DNA of 64,000 nt from Fulvia fulva (Eukaryota > Ascomycota > Dothideomycetes > Mycosphaerellales > Mycosphaerellaceae). Below, piece by piece: positions 1 through 13,544 of the stretch (position 1 is the first letter of the stretch; the number at the start of each line of letters is the position of its first letter). The stretch lies in the NCBI RefSeq assembly GCF_020509005.1, contig NC_063017.1:4154001-4218000 (forward strand), given 5' to 3'. The notes below the pieces were generated by a model. It did not search any database and was not told the origin of the DNA. It saw only the letters and a list, made by a program, of their open reading frames with translations. The translations under genes were made by a program, and so were the position numbers.

Positions 1-1488
1 CGACGCTACTCCTAGCCCTAGAATCCTAGAATACCGCTACGAGCGGCTTCGTAGACGATATAAACATCCTAGCGTAGTCTTCCTCGACTAAGGAGAACTA
101 TAGGCTACTAGAAGAGAAGTATAAGATCTACGAGGACTAGGCTATAAGGCACGGGGCTCGGTTTACCCTAGAAAAGTACAATCTAATACACTTTACGCGC
201 CGGCCACGGTTCTATAATATATAAGCTTCTATCTAGATATAGGGGTACACGACTAACCCGGCAAATGAGCTTAGGATCCTCGGACTATAGGTAGACCCGG
301 CGCTACGGTAGAGGAAGTACGTATAGGTAATATTACGGAAAGCTAAACAGAATATAGCATTATACTAGAGGCTCACTACGTCTATATAGGGGGCGGACTT
401 CCGGTAGTTACGACTTCTATATACGGCTATTATACGGCCAGTCCTTACCTATAGTAGCTAAGTATAGTCCTTAGGCGAGAGGGCCTACCTATCGAAGGGA
501 CTCGTCGCGCCGCTAGCGAAGATCTAAAACTAATGCCTAAGGAAGGTTACCGGGGTATATAAGTCGATACTAACGAGGATACTTAAGTACGAGACCGCTA
601 TACCGCCGATCGACCTATATATCTAGGGACTACGGACCTCCTACTTAGGTAAGTCGGCATAGTACCTAGTATAGAAGGTTATCGCTAGTACAGTCGTAAG
701 GGCCCGCGAATTAGTACTAGCGTATAGGGGTATTCGACCCGGAAACGAGCCGAACTACCGGGTAAGGGACGAACAGCTAGCAATATAATAGGAAGGTAAG
801 AAATCGTTTATAGAGCAACTATAGAAAGAGAGGTGGAATAACTAGGTTATAGGGTATAGTAGACGCCCTTAGCTAGCGGGATAACCTAAGGAATAGTTAG
901 CTACAAAATCCGCGGTTAAGTACCCCCCGAAGCTTATCTACTACCGCCTTACGAGGGTATAGAGTAGCATAGTAACCTAACTACGAAGCGAACATATTAG
1001 CCTCTAGGGGTACCTATTATAGAGGAAGGTTCTAGGATACACGAATACTAGCTACCCCTACGGCTATCGCTCCTAGAACGTACGGTACGTACTCCTCGTC
1101 TATCCGAGGTGGTCGCTAGGAAGGGGGGAGTAGATAGCAAAGGCGAGGAACCGGACGATTAGGGTACTTCTTAACAACGCTAAGGACCTACGGCGTATTA
1201 CGAACTAGATACTAGAGAAGGGCTAGCTAGAACAGTACCGCCTAGTAGGAACAGTATAGGAAGAGAGGACACGACGTAGCGCGACGAGACCGGCTAGGAG
1301 CGGGGGCTAACGGGGTAGTGACATAGACTACGTACGTTTAGAGGGAAAGCTAAACTAGATAAGGAGTAGTCGGGGGCGGGAAGGGTTTTTACCTATTCGG
1401 GTTTCCCTTTATATATAACAATAGATATATACCTACGTAGGCCGGATAGGGTCCTAGAACAGGGGAATAACAAATCTATCTATCTATC
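1..1488 (+). mobile_element. LINE copy 1 (3' part, RIP-degraded)
   Basis: This is the 3' part of a non-LTR retrotransposon, already inside the reverse transcriptase when the window opens. Bases 1-1488 match 3879-5365 almost base for base; the differences I compared are C/T or G/A transitions. The RT box reading FVDDTNIL lies near base 48, and the frame then runs through the C-terminal region typical of Tad1-like LINEs. The copy ends in an (ATCT)n tail at about 1474-1490, followed at once by LINE copy 2 in the same orientation. Tryptophan and glutamine codons are replaced by stops throughout, so it is inactive. The left end lies outside the window. Confidence 0.85.
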
Positions 1489-4400
1489 TATATATCTAGG
1501 GACTATATATCGACTACGAGACGGTACGCGAACTGTCCGGGGCACTACCTATCGTATAGTACGGAATGCCTATAGCGGAAACTAGCGAAAAACAAGGCAA
1601 TTATAAACAGAACCGTCGCCCTAAGATTCTACGGCGACCGTAAGACTAGCCTATACCGGAACTAACTAGCGGCGGTCGGGTATAAGCGCCCTAGGGCCGA
1701 GAACGATATAAAGGATACGTAACCTAGGGCGTACGGGAGGCTACGTACTCTACTAGCTACGGCGAGGGAATCTAACTAGGCCCGGCTCCCCTTTAGTACA
1801 TAGCTAATAGGCGTAGACTAGGACGTATAGGGCAGTAGGACATAGGACGATATAGAGGAAATGATTGTTGATGCCGATAACTAGCCTCGATACGCTTAGC
1901 ATTATCTAGTATAACGTTAACTATAGTAAGGATATAGTCCAGAACCATTTCCTATACGAGGCGGACCCGCGCGTCTACTACGTCCTTACAATCTAGGAGC
2001 TATAGATTAACCCGTACTATAAGAGACTAACGACCTACAAGTCACTAGGCTATACGATATACCTACGAGGCGACGGCAGACCCCGTACGTGCTTCTATAT
2101 TAGCAAGGACATACTAGAATCCGACTAGGAGGTAGTGTACTACGTAGACGAAGAAGGCGGGGGCGATATTACCTCCCTCTACGTAGGTAGTACCTAGATA
2201 CACAACCTATATATATAACCGCTAGCCTCGAGGTCTAGCCGCGACCTAGGGGTCTATAGACACCTAGATAGTACGCTTAAGAAATAAGGGTGCTATATCG
2301 TAGTAGGAGACTTCAACATACACTACCCTTCCTAGGAAAGCCTTATATAGCCGCACCCTATAGCCGACGAAGTACTCGACTTGATAGCGAGTAACGCAAT
2401 TGCCCTTAATACCCCGAAGGACCTAGGTACCTAGAAGAGAGGGGGACTCTAAGGCACGATCGACCTCTCCTAGATCTTAGATAGCTACTACTATACGGTA
2501 ACCTACTATAGGATCGAATATAAACTCGAGGCGTCGTTAGACTATATACTAGTCAGGACCTCTATTACGATATAGATATAACGTATACTAGCGAGAATCC
2601 CTAAGCCAAACTAGGGAAAGGCCCACTAGGCTAACATCTAGGTATACCTCGATAACTCTAAGAGGCTAGTCCAGATCGCGTAGTAGTAATACAATAGTAA
2701 AGACGAGATAGACGAAGTAGTCTAGGGGTTGACAGACGAAATAAGAAAAGCGACCTCACTTTACGTTCCGCTTACCTAACTAACGATATAGTCTAAACTA
2801 TACTAGACGCCGGAGTGCACTACGGTAGTAAAAGAAGTAAGGAGAGCCCGCCGGGTATAGACGAGCAGCTATAGCGAGGAGGCCTAGAACGTATATAGGG
2901 AGGTATACTAATAGAAGAAAGCTATAATACGAAGGGAGAAAGTAGTCGGCTAGAGGGCTATAGTAGAAGAAATCGCCGGCAAGCTAGAGAGGATATAGAA
3001 GCTAGCAAAATGGGCCCGACAGGACCCTACACAGGGCCCCTCCTTCTCTATCCTAGCGCTATAATCGCCTAGTAGCCCGGTTAGCGACCCCGAGGCCAAG
3101 GCGCGTCTACTAGCTAGCAAGTTCTTCCCGCCCCTAGTCGAGGCTAATCTAAGCGACATAAATAGCTCTACTCCCCTAGCCCCTAGCATCGCGGTCTAAT
3201 AGGAGGCGTCCGAGAGAGAAGTTGCCGCTATACTAAGGAAGTTACCGGCGAAGAAAGCCCCGGGGCCGGATAGAATCCTAAACGAGCTACTAAAGAAGTG
3301 TAGAGATTAACTAGCCCTAGTAGTTATAGCGATCTTTAACGCCTACCTATAGACCGGATACTACCTAATAGCTTTTAAACAATCGACGACAGTAGTCCTA
3401 CGAAAGCCGTAGAAGGAAGACTATACGTAGGTGAAGTCGTACCGCCTAATTGCGCTCCTTAACACTCTTAGGAAGGCGCTTAAGAAGCTAGTTATAGCGA
3501 GACTCTCCGAGGCGGTAGAGGAACACTCCCTACTCCCGGACACCTAGATAGGTACGCGCCTATAGCGATCGACGCTATCCGCGATAGAACTTATTACCTC
3601 TTAGGTAAAGGCTATCTAGTATAAGAATAGGGACAAGGTGGCTTCCTAACTTAGCCTAGACATATCGGGAGCCTTCGACTACGTGTTATACCCGCGGCTA
3701 CTCTACATCCTAAGGTCGAAAGGACTCCCTAAGTAGCTTGTCAACTTCGTACGGTCCTACCTCCAAAACCGTAGTACGTCGATCCTAGTCGGCTAGTATA
3801 GAAGCCTATTTTAAGTAGTCTATACTAGAATCCCGTAAGGCTTAACGCTAGTACCTATTCTGTTCCTCTTCTTTATAGCGACGCTACTCCTAGCCCTAGA
3901 ATTCCAGAACACCGCTACGAGCGGCTTCGTAGACGACACAAACATCCTAGCGTAGTCTTCCTCGACTAAGGAGAACTATAGGCTACTAGAAGAGAAGCAC
4001 AAGATCTACGAGGACTAGGCTAGGAGGCACGGGGCTCGGTTTGCCCTAGAAAAGTACAATCTAATACACTTTACGCGCCGGCCACGGTTCTATAATATAT
4101 AAGCTTCTATCTAGATATAGGGGTATACGACTAACCCGGTAAATTAGCTTAGGATCCTCGGACTATAGGTAGACCCGGCGCTACGGTAGAGGAAGTACGT
4201 ATAGGCAATATTACGGAAAGCTAAACAGAATATAGCATTATACTAGAGGCTCACTACGTCTATATAGGGGGCGGACTTCCGGTAGTCACGACTTCTATAT
4301 ACGGCTATTATACGGCTAGTCCTTACCTATAGTAGCTAAGTGTAGTCCTTAGGCGAGAGGGCCTACCTATCGAAGGGACTCGTCGCGCCGCTAGCGAAGA

Positions 4401-5366
4401 TCTAAAACTAATGCCTAAGGAAGGTCACCGGGGTATATAAGTCGATACTAACGAGGATACTTAAGCACGAGACCGCTATACCGCCGATCGACCTATATAT
4501 CTAGGGACTACGGACCTCCTACTTAGGCAAGTCGGCATAGTACCTAGTATAGAAGGTCATCGCTAGTATAGTCGTAAGGGCCCGCGAATTAGTACTAGCG
4601 TATAGGGGCATTCGACCCGGAAACGAGCCGAACTACCGGGCAAGGGACGAATAGCTAGTAACATAATAGGAAGGTAAGAAATCGTTTATAGAGTAACTAT
4701 AGAAAGAGAGGTGGAACAATTAGGTTATAGGGTATAGTAGACGCCCTTAGCTAGCGGGACAACCTAAGGAATAGTTAGCTATAGAATCCGCGGTTAAGCA
4801 CCCCCCGAAGCTTATCTACTACCGCCTTACGAGGGTATAGAGTAGCATAGTAACCTAACTACGAAGCGAACACATCGGCCTCTAGGGGTACCTATTATAG
4901 AGGAAGGTTCTAGGATACACGAATACTAGCTACCCCTACGGCTATCGCTCCTAGAACGTACGGTACGCACTCCTCGTCTATCCGAGGTAGTCGCTAGAAA
5001 GGGGGGAGTAGATAGTAAAGGCGAGGAACCGGACGATTAGGGCACTTCTTAACAACGCTAAGGACCTACGGCGTATTACGAACTAGATACTAGAGAAGGG
5101 CTAGCTAGAACAGTACCGCCTAGTAGGAGTAGTGTAGGAAGAGAGGACACGACGTAGCGCGACGAGACCGGCTAGGAGCGGGGGCTAACGGGGTAGTGAC
5201 ATAGACTACGTACGTTTAGAGGGAAAGCTAAACTAGATAAGGAGTAGTCGGGGGCGGGAAGGGTTTTCACCTATTCGGGTTTCCCTTTATATATAACAAT
5301 AGATATATACCTATATAGGCCGGATAGGGTCCTAGAACAGGGGAATGACAAATCTATCTATCTATT
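1489..5366 (+). mobile_element. LINE copy 2, 5'-truncated Tad1-like element
   Basis: A second, longer copy of the same LINE sits head-to-tail behind copy 1. It starts inside ORF1: its first bases correspond to about 12415 of the inverted copy 3, so roughly 1.1 kb of 5' sequence is missing, as usual for target-primed reverse transcription. The ORF1 remnant (about 1500-1860) still shows the last CCHC-type zinc knuckles of a Gag-like protein. ORF2 follows. The copy ends at an (ATCT)n tail at 5351-5366 that abuts copia gag-like sequence. RIP has broken every frame. Confidence 0.85.
1862..5240 (+). pseudogene. LINE ORF2: APE endonuclease plus reverse transcriptase, RIP-inactivated
   Basis: In one frame with many stops, the sequence encodes an apurinic-like endonuclease beginning SLDTLSII (about 1883) with the motif VGDFNIHYPS (about 2300) and a downstream GTIDLS. 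A reverse transcriptase follows from about 3200 (KKAPGPDRI-type start) with FVDDTNILA near 3925. The C-terminal region contains a Cys/His-rich segment around 4990. Most in-frame stops are TAG at expected Trp or Gln positions, which is what CpA to TpA RIP on either strand produces. The family would nick the target and reverse transcribe its own RNA; this copy cannot. Confidence 0.8.
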
Positions 5367-8300
5367 AAAGTAGGTTAACTAGGTCCTCGAAGACATTATT
5401 ACGGATATTCCCGCTATAACCCTATCTATAGCGACACCCTCTATATTATCGGAGTCATCCCTTCCTTTAGATCAAGCGATAAGGAAGGCATCGTATAGAC
5501 GGTATAATGTAACGGCCCTATATAAGATGTACATCTGTCTGTTAATAGATAACTAAGAGATAATATATAAGATCCGGTATATAAAGGAGTTGTAGGAATA
5601 GGCTAAAGCTAAATATTAAAGAAGACTTCTCGCTACTAGAAGAAGTTTGCTTTAGTAATACACTAATTTCCAATAATAGAGGACTAGTCAATAGATAACG
5701 CCTAGTAGGAGCTTAGCTTAATTATAAGGAGGGCTGTTTTAATCTCGCCTTAGTTCTAAGACATTAAGACTAAGGACAGAAAGATCTAGTAACTCTTAGT
5801 AGCTCTACTAGACTCATTTGGCTCAATTCGCGATGCAATTAATGCCTAGGTAAATCTCTTACTACAAGACATTCTTATAATTCTTAGGAAGAAGCAAGAA
5901 TTAATGATTTATTAAGGGATAGCTATGTTCGCTAAGAAGGGTTTCTAGGGCAAGCTTACGTACTATCTCTACGGTAGTGACCATTTTATAAGCAAGTGCC
6001 TATACCTTTCTACAGCTTAGTAGGCTATTAGGAATAAGGACAAACTAGCTAGGGTTACCTACCCTACTAAGAGACAACCGTTACTATATCGTAGGAGGTT
6101 ATTATTACTAAACCTTCGTGATGTCCTTAAGGTAATAACGGATCTTACAAAGTAGATAAAGGAGAGCCGTAAGCCAAAGGCCTCCTCTAGTAAGCCTATA
6201 AGGGCCTATACGACCTAGGAAGACGTATTAGACTCTAAGATACTATTAGAAGATGATGATGTTAATAAGGTTGCCTATTCTACTATAGAAGCTAAAGGTA
6301 AGTACCCCTCGTCCGAGTAGTTACTTAACTCTTATACATTGTTATATATAACTAACTAAGATTTACTATTTAGGACACTAAAGCCTCTTTAAAAGAGGAA
6401 GTAGATTAAGGTTAGGGGTGGCTATCTATAAGCTACATATATAGGAAGTGTAGTAATAGGTAGTCCTTCTAGAAAGCAAATTGTCTTAGAAAATGTCCTA
6501 TTTGTTCCTAGCCTTAGAGTTAGTCTTGTTTCGTAGAATTAGTTTAGCTAATAGTTTGCTATCTAACTACCTAGTTTCACCCTAAAATCCTTATCTAGTA
6601 AACCCGTTGTCTAGACTAAACTTCGAGGAGGAGTACCGTTTATCTACTCGATCTCGGAAATTCTTAAGCTATAGTATACTAGTATACTCTCTTAAGAACG
6701 TAACGGTACCGCTATAGCTAACACTAAGTCCGAAGATTAGTAGGAGCTATAGTATAGAAGATATATACACCTTAGCAAGGGACTACTAAGAAACCTATAT
6801 AGAGTTACTAATAAGAAAGATCCTATTCCTATTCCTTCTAAACACTAGAATTGTAAGGTCTGCTCCCTTATAAACATAAGGAAGTTCAAAGGACCTGCTA
6901 TAGAGAGGAAAGGGGAGAGGCTAGCCCTTATCTCTATTAACATCTATAGGCCTTTTTAGGGCGTAGTCTCTAGGCTAGGATATAAATATTGGCTTGAGAT
7001 TATAGACAACTTCTCTAGGAAGAAGTGGGTAATCCCTTTGAAGGCTAGGAGCGACGCTCCTATAGCCCTACGGGATTAGAAGGTCTAGGTAGAACGGTAG
7101 TTAAGGTACTTTCTGTCTACGATCCGTAGTAATAGTATAAAGGAAATTCTCGCCTTACTAAAAGAGTAGGAGAAGGAGTTTGGTACTTAGATAGACACAA
7201 CTAATGCCTACAACTCTCTTTAAAATAGACCTATAAAAAGGTCAATTTAAGCCTCTAAGAACATCGTCCGGGCTATACTTAAAGACTCTAGTATACTAGT
7301 TAAGTTCTAGCTAGAAGCTTTGTAAGTATAGACTATGATCAGAAACAGACTGCCTAATAGTCCGATCATTAATAGTATTGCTCTTTTACTAGAAGAAGCC
7401 TTTACTAGCTAAGTACCGTTAGTCGACCATTTCCGCGTCTAGGGATACAAAGCTATAGTCTATATAGACCTAAGAGCCCAACCTTAAGGCTTGAGGAGAG
7501 ACAAGTTAATAAACCGAGGAAAAGAAGCCGTGTTTATAGGCTACTTAGAAAACACTACAAAACAATAGCTGTTCTAGGATCCCGACATAAAAGCTATAAA
7601 AACGTATAGTCACGTCGACTAGTTTAAGAATAAGAAGGGGGGAGATATAGATCTTAGTATTACCTTTACTAACTAGCCGAGTCGAGCGCTATAGCGCAAT
7701 CCTATTAGGAGGAAGCCCTTTAGGGCGAAATTTTCCGATAGGAGATTATTAGAGACACCGTTACGAAGGCTAGGAGAAAATATTAAGGCGGTTTTAATAC
7801 TATCGAAGGCCGATAACGGTGGATCTATACAGAACCTACCTAAGTCATTAACACTATAGTAACCGCTGTTTATATAACTTCCCCCTCCCCTAAAGGACAT
7901 TAGGGAATACTAGAAGTTTAGAGATCAGGGTACTCTAATAAAAGAAAAAGAAGATATCGTTTAGTTCGACCTATCCGAACACCTAGCGCCACCTTAGGTT
8001 ATAGGTAACAAGAGGTTAAGGGGGGACGGAGATAATGACTCTAAAGAGTATAAGGCTAAATACTCTAAGGCTCTTATCGCCTAGATGTTCTATCTAGACC
8101 CTATAATAAGCTAGGTAGAGGAGATTCTAAACGACGTAGAAGAATATACATTTGCTACTATTAGGTAGGCTATAGCCTATTAGTAGGAAGTACTAATCCT
8201 AAAGTCCTATAAGGTAGCCGTAGGAGACCCCGAATAGAGATATATATAGAGAGAGGTAATCGAGAACGAACTTATTACCTTAGTAAGTAACAATACCTAG

Positions 8301-8529
8301 GAAGCAGTTATACCGCTAAAGGATACGAATCTAATTACTTCTAGGTAGGTCTTTGATATAAAAAGAATGATTAGTAGAGCTATTAAGAAGTTCAAGGCAA
8401 GACTAGTTATAAGAGGGTTTTTATAGAAATATAGGGTTGACTTCGAAGAGACCTTTATACCTACTATTAGACATAATACTCTCCGAGTATTTATAGTAGT
8501 AGTGTGTAAGAGAGATCTCGAGATATACC

Positions 8530-8544
8530 TAGTAGATGTAAATA
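8530..8544. repeat. 15-bp target-site duplication, left of LINE copy 3
   Basis: TAGTAGATGTAAATA occurs here and again at 13530-13544, exactly 5000 bases apart, flanking LINE copy 3. It is part of the copia 1 RT gene and fixes the insertion point. Confidence 0.92.
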
Positions 8545-8659
8545 GATAGATAGATTTGTCATTCCCCTATTCTAGGACCCTATCCGGCCTATATAGGTAT
8601 ATATCTATTGTTATATATAAAGGGAAACCCGAATAGGTGAAAACCCTTCCCGCCCCCGA

Positions 8660-11600
8660 CTACTCCTTGTCTAGTTTAGCTTTCCCTCTGAACGTACGTA
8701 GTCTATATCACTACCCCGTTAGCCCCCGCTCCTAGCCGGTCTCGTCGCGCTACGTCGTGTCCTCTCTTCCTATACTGCTCCTACTAGGCGGTACTGTTCT
8801 AGCTAGCCCTTCTCTAGTATCTAGTTCGTAATACGCCGTAGGTCCTTAGCGTTGTTAAGAAGTGCCCTAATCGTCCGGTTCCTCGCCTTTACTATCTACT
8901 CCCCCCTTCCTAGCGACCACCTCGGACAGACGAGGAGTACGTACCGTACGTTCTAGGAGCGATAGCCGTAGGGGCAGCTAGTATTCGTATATCCTAGAAC
9001 CTTCCTCTATAATAGGTACCCCTAGAGGCCGATGTGTTCGCTTCGTAGTTAGGTTGCTATACTACTCTATACCCTCGTAAGGCGGTAGTAGATAAGCTTC
9101 GGGGGGTGCTTAACCGCGGATTCTATAGCTAACTATTCCTTAGGTTGTCCCGCTAGCTAAGGGCGTCTACTATACCCTATAACCTAATTGTTCCACCTCT
9201 CTTTCTATAGTTACTCTATAAACGATTTCTTACCTTCCTATTATATTACTAGCTATTCGTCCCTTACCCGGTAGTTCGGCTCGTTTCCGGGTCGAATGCC
9301 CCTATACGCTAGTACTAATTCGCGGGCCCTTACGACTACACTAGCGATGACCTTCTATACTAGGTACTATGCCGACTTGCCTAAGTAGGAGGTCCGTAGT
9401 CCCTAGATATATAGGTCGATCGGCGGTATAGCGGTCTCGTGCTTAAGTATCCTCGTTAGTATCGACTTATATGCCCCGGTAACCTTCCTTAGGCATTGGT
9501 TTTGGATCTTCGCTAGCGGCGCGACGAGTCCCTTCGATAGGTAGGCCCTCTCGCCTAAGGACTACACTTAGCTACTATAGGTAAGGACTAGCCGTATAAT
9601 AGCCGTATATAGAAGTCGTGACTACCGGAAGTCCGCCCCCTATATAGACGTAGTGAGCCTCTAGTATAATGCTATATTCTGTTTAGCTTTCCGTAATATT
9701 ACCTATACGTACTTCCTCTACCGTAGCGCCGGGTCTACCTATAGTCCGAGGATCCTAAGCTAATTTGCCGGGTTAGTCGTGTGCCCCTATATCTAGATAG
9801 AAGCTTACATATTGTAGAACCGTGGCCGGCGCGTAAAGTGTATTAGATTGTACTTTTCTAGGGCAAACCGAGCCCCGTGCCTCCTAGCCTAGTCCTCGTA
9901 GATCTTGTGCTTCTCTTCTAGTAGCCTATAGTTCTCCTTAGTCGAGGAAGACTACGCTAGGATGTTTATGTCGTCTACGAAGCCGCTCGTAGCGGTGTTC
10001 TAGGATTCTAGGGCTAGGAGCAGCGTCGCTATAAAGAAGAGGAACAGAATAGGTACTAGCGTTAAGCCTTACGGGATTCTAGTATAGACTACTTAAAATA
10101 GGCTTCTATACTAGCCGACTAGGATCGACGTACTACGGTTTTGGAGGTAGGACCGTACGAAGTTGACAAGCTACTTAGGGAGTCCTTTCGACCTTAGGAT
10201 GTAGAGTAGCCGCGGGTATAACACGTAGTCGAAGGCTCCCGATATGTCTAGGCTAAGTTAGGAAGCCACCTTGTCCCTATTCTTATACTAGATAGCCTTT
10301 ACCTAAGAGGTAATAAGTTCTATCGCGGATAGCGTCGATCGCTATAGGCGCGTACCTATCTAGGTGTCCGGGAGTAGGGAGTGTTCCTCTACCGCCTCGG
10401 AGAGTCTCGTTATAACTAGCTTCTTAAGCGCCTTCCTAAGAGTATTAAGGAGCGCAATTAGGCGGTACGACTTTACCTACGTATAGTCTTCCTTCTACGG
10501 CTTTCGTAGGACTACTGTCGTCGATTGTTTAAAAGCTATTAGGTAGTATCCGGTCTATAGGTAGGCGTTAAAGATCGCTATAACTACTAGGGCTAGTTGA
10601 TCTCTACACTTCTTTAGTAGCTCGTTTAGGATTCTATCCGGCCCCGGGGCTTTCTTCGCCGGTAACTTCCTTAGTATAGCGGCAACTTCTCCCTCGGACA
10701 CCTCCTATTAGACCGCGATACTAGGGGCTAGGAGAGTAGAGCTATTTATATCGCTTAGATTAGCCTCGACTAGGGGCGGGAAGAACTTGCTAGCTAGTAG
10801 ACGCGCCTTAGCCTCGGGGTCGCTAACCGGGCTACTAGGCGATTATAGCGCTAGGATAGAGAAGGAGGGGCCCTATATAGGGTCCTGTCGGGCCCATTTT
10901 GCTAGCTTCTACATCCTCTCTAGCTTGCCGGCGATTTCTTCTACTATAGCCCTCTAGCCGACTACTTTCTCCCTTCGTATTATAGCTTTCTTCTATTAGT
11001 ATGCCTCCCTATATACGTTCTAGGCCTCCTCGCTATAGCTGCTCGTCTATACCCGGCGGGCTCTCTTTACTTCTCTTACTACCGTAGTGTACTCCGGCGT
11101 CTAGTATAGTTTAGACTATATCGTTAGTTAGGTAAGCGGAACGTAAAGTAAGGTCGCTTTTCTTATTTCGTCTATTAACCCCTAGACTACTTCGTCTATC
11201 TCGTCTTTACTATTGTATTGCTACTACGCGATCTGGACTAGCCTCTTAGAGTCATCGAGGTACGCCTAGATGTTAGCCTAGTAGGCCTTTCCCTAGTTTA
11301 GCTTAGGGGTTCTCGCTAGTATACGTCGTATCTATATCGTAATAGAGGTCCTAACTAGTATATAGTCTGACGACGCCTCGAGTTTATGTTCGATCCTATA
11401 GTAGGTTACCGTATAGTAGTAGCTATCTAAGATCTAGGAGAGGTCGATCGTGCCTTAGAGTCCCCCTCTCTTCTAGGTGCCTAGGTCCTTTAGGGTATTA
11501 AGGGCAATTACGTTACTCGCTATCAAGTCGAGTACTTCGTCGGCTATAGGGTACGGCTATATAAGGCTTTCCTAGGAAGGGTAGTATATATTGAAGTCTC

Positions 11601-12060
11601 CTACTACGATGTGGTACCCTTGTCTCTTAAGCGTACTGTCTAGGTGTCTATAGACCCCTAGGTCGCGGCTAGACCTCGAGGCTAGCGGTTATATATATAG
11701 GTTGTGTATCTAGGTGCTACCTACGTAGAGGGAGGTAATATCGCCCCCGCCTTCTTCGTCTACGTAGTACACTACCTCCTAGTCGGATTCTAGTATATCC
11801 TTGCTAATATAGAAGCACGTACGGGGTCTGCCGTCGCCTCGTAGGTATATCGTATAGCCTAGTGACTTGTAGGTCGTTAGTCTCTTATAGTACGGGTTAA
11901 TCTATAGCTCCTAGATTATAAGGACGTAGTAGACGCGCGGGTCCGCCTCGTATAGGAAATAGTTCTAGACTATATCCTTGCTATAGTTAACGTTATACTA
12001 GATAATGCTAAGCGTATCGAGGCTAGTTATCGGCATCGATAATCATTTCCTCTATATCGT
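8660..12060 (-). pseudogene. LINE copy 3 ORF2 (endonuclease-RT), RIP-inactivated
   Basis: The minus strand encodes the same endonuclease and reverse transcriptase as in copy 2, including the endonuclease start near 12020 and the RT motif with VDDINILA-like residues near 9975. Stops replace Trp and Gln codons. The mutation positions differ from those of copy 2, as expected if each copy was hit separately. Confidence 0.8.
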
Positions 12061-13500
12061 CCTATATCCTACTGCCCTATACGTCCTAGTCTACGCCTAT
12101 CGGCTATGTACTAAAGGGGAGCCGGGCCTAGTTAGATTCCCTCGCCGTAGCTAGTAGAGTACGTGGCCTCCCGTACGCCCTAGGTTGCGCATCCTTTATA
12201 TCGTTCTCGGCCCTAGGGCGCTTATACCCGACCGCCGCTAGTTAGTTCCGGTATAGGCTAGCCTTACGGTCGCCGTAGAATCTTAGGGCGACGGTTCTGT
12301 TTATGATTGCCTTGTTTTTCGCTAGTTTCCGCTATAGGCATTCCGTACTATACGATAGGTAGTGCCCCGGACAGTTCGCGTACCGTCTCGTAGTCGATAT
12401 ATAGTCCCTAGATATATAGTCTCCTATACAGTTCGAGCAGGCCTACTTGTTTGTATAAGTGTAGGTTTAGTGTCTATACTATTAGCATTTAAAGCATTAG
12501 AGGACACGAAAGGATAAGGAGTGCTTTTCTACTATCTTAAGGCTATATTACTAGACTAGGCCTTGTTCTATCGCTAGATCCGCCGCTTTCGCGTCTTATA
12601 GCTATACTATTAGCGCCGAGGCCTTCTTACCTTCTGGCCATTTCCTATAGAGCCAAGTCGACTTCTAGATTAGAGAGTTAAGAGTAACCGGGTTGTCCTC
12701 TTAGAGAGCGCGTAGGTGACCCTAGTTAGTTAGGTCAAACTCCTTAGGTATATCGTAGACTAGGATCGTGAATTGTTTCGTTAAGACCTTCGCTAATACC
12801 GTAACCTTAGATGCCTACTATAGCTATGCCTCTAGGTGCCTCCTAGTAGTAGTAGAGCTAGTATAGATCTATAGAGTGCCGTTAGACTGTTAGTTCACTA
12901 CGACTACCCCTAGTTAGTTAATTCGTTAGGCGAGCTCCTTGTTCAATAGCTTCGTAACTTCGGCCTAGTCTTCCTTTGCTACAATACGGATCGTAACTAT
13001 ATCGTACGTTAGGCGGGGGCCTAGTATCGATGCCGCGACCGATGCCTAGCTATAGGGGTGTTAATTCCGGGTGGCCTTACTAATCGCCTAGGACGTCGTC
13101 CTTATTTCTTGTTGCCCTCGGTAATACGATAGTATAAGCGCCGTACGTAGCTAAGTGATCATTACCTATAGAGACCGGTAAGGGAGCTGATCGTTAGTTT
13201 CTATACTTTTTGCGTCCTCTATAAGTTGCTACTAGTTGTCTTAGGGGGGCTTCGCCTATAGGGCCGTAGGCGCCGTTAGTACCGTAGCCTAGGCTACTAT
13301 TGCCTAGGAGTTGCCTAATGTAGCTAGGCACCTCCGCGGCGTTTAGAGCTAAAGAAACAGGGTGAAGAGAGCTTTAAGCTATCTAGATTAAATAAGGTAG
13401 AACTCCCTTAGTCCTAGGGGCAGTGGCCTGCTTTGTATATCGTTAGAATGGCCTTAATAAGAGCTTTCGAATATGTCTTGTTTTGGCGTAGAGATCGATG
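12061..13500 (-). pseudogene. LINE copy 3 ORF1 (Gag-like, zinc knuckles), RIP-inactivated
   Basis: Upstream of ORF2 the minus strand holds the Gag-like first ORF. Near 12530-12330 it shows a cluster of Cys-x2-Cys-type knuckles (for example NCPGHYLSYSTEC), partly mutated. Such nucleic-acid-binding knuckles are typical of ORF1 of I/Tad1-clade LINEs. I could not follow one uninterrupted frame because of RIP stops. Confidence 0.65.
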
Positions 13501-13529
13501 AGCGTTTTTTTAATAGCGGAATATAGGCT

Positions 13530-13544
13530 TAGTAGATGTAAATA
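13530..13544. repeat. 15-bp target-site duplication, right of LINE copy 3
   Basis: Identical to 8530-8544. A second copy appears at 14717-14731 because this junction lies inside the 1187-bp tandem duplication. Confidence 0.92.

Larger units (their letters stand above)
8545..13529 (-). mobile_element. LINE copy 3, near full-length (4985 bp), nested in copia 1
   Basis: This is the inverted and most complete copy of the LINE. Its (GATA)n side at 8545-8556 is the 3' tail; its 5' end is at 13529. The body matches copies 1 and 2 (for example 8560-12410 against 5340-1500). It lies between two identical 15-bp target duplications, so both ends are defined. ORF2 (endonuclease then RT) occupies about 12060 down to 8660 and ORF1 about 13500 down to 12060. 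RIP stops are abundant. The reading of the copia RT resumes after the right TSD, showing that the LINE inserted later than copia 1. Confidence 0.92.

Noticed and set aside
2950..3189. 79-codon minus-strand ORF inside LINE copy 2
   Set aside because: It is the antisense shadow of the LINE RT region and starts without support.
7673..7900. 75-codon minus-strand ORF in copia 1
   Set aside because: Antisense of the integrase-RT linker; no family resemblance.
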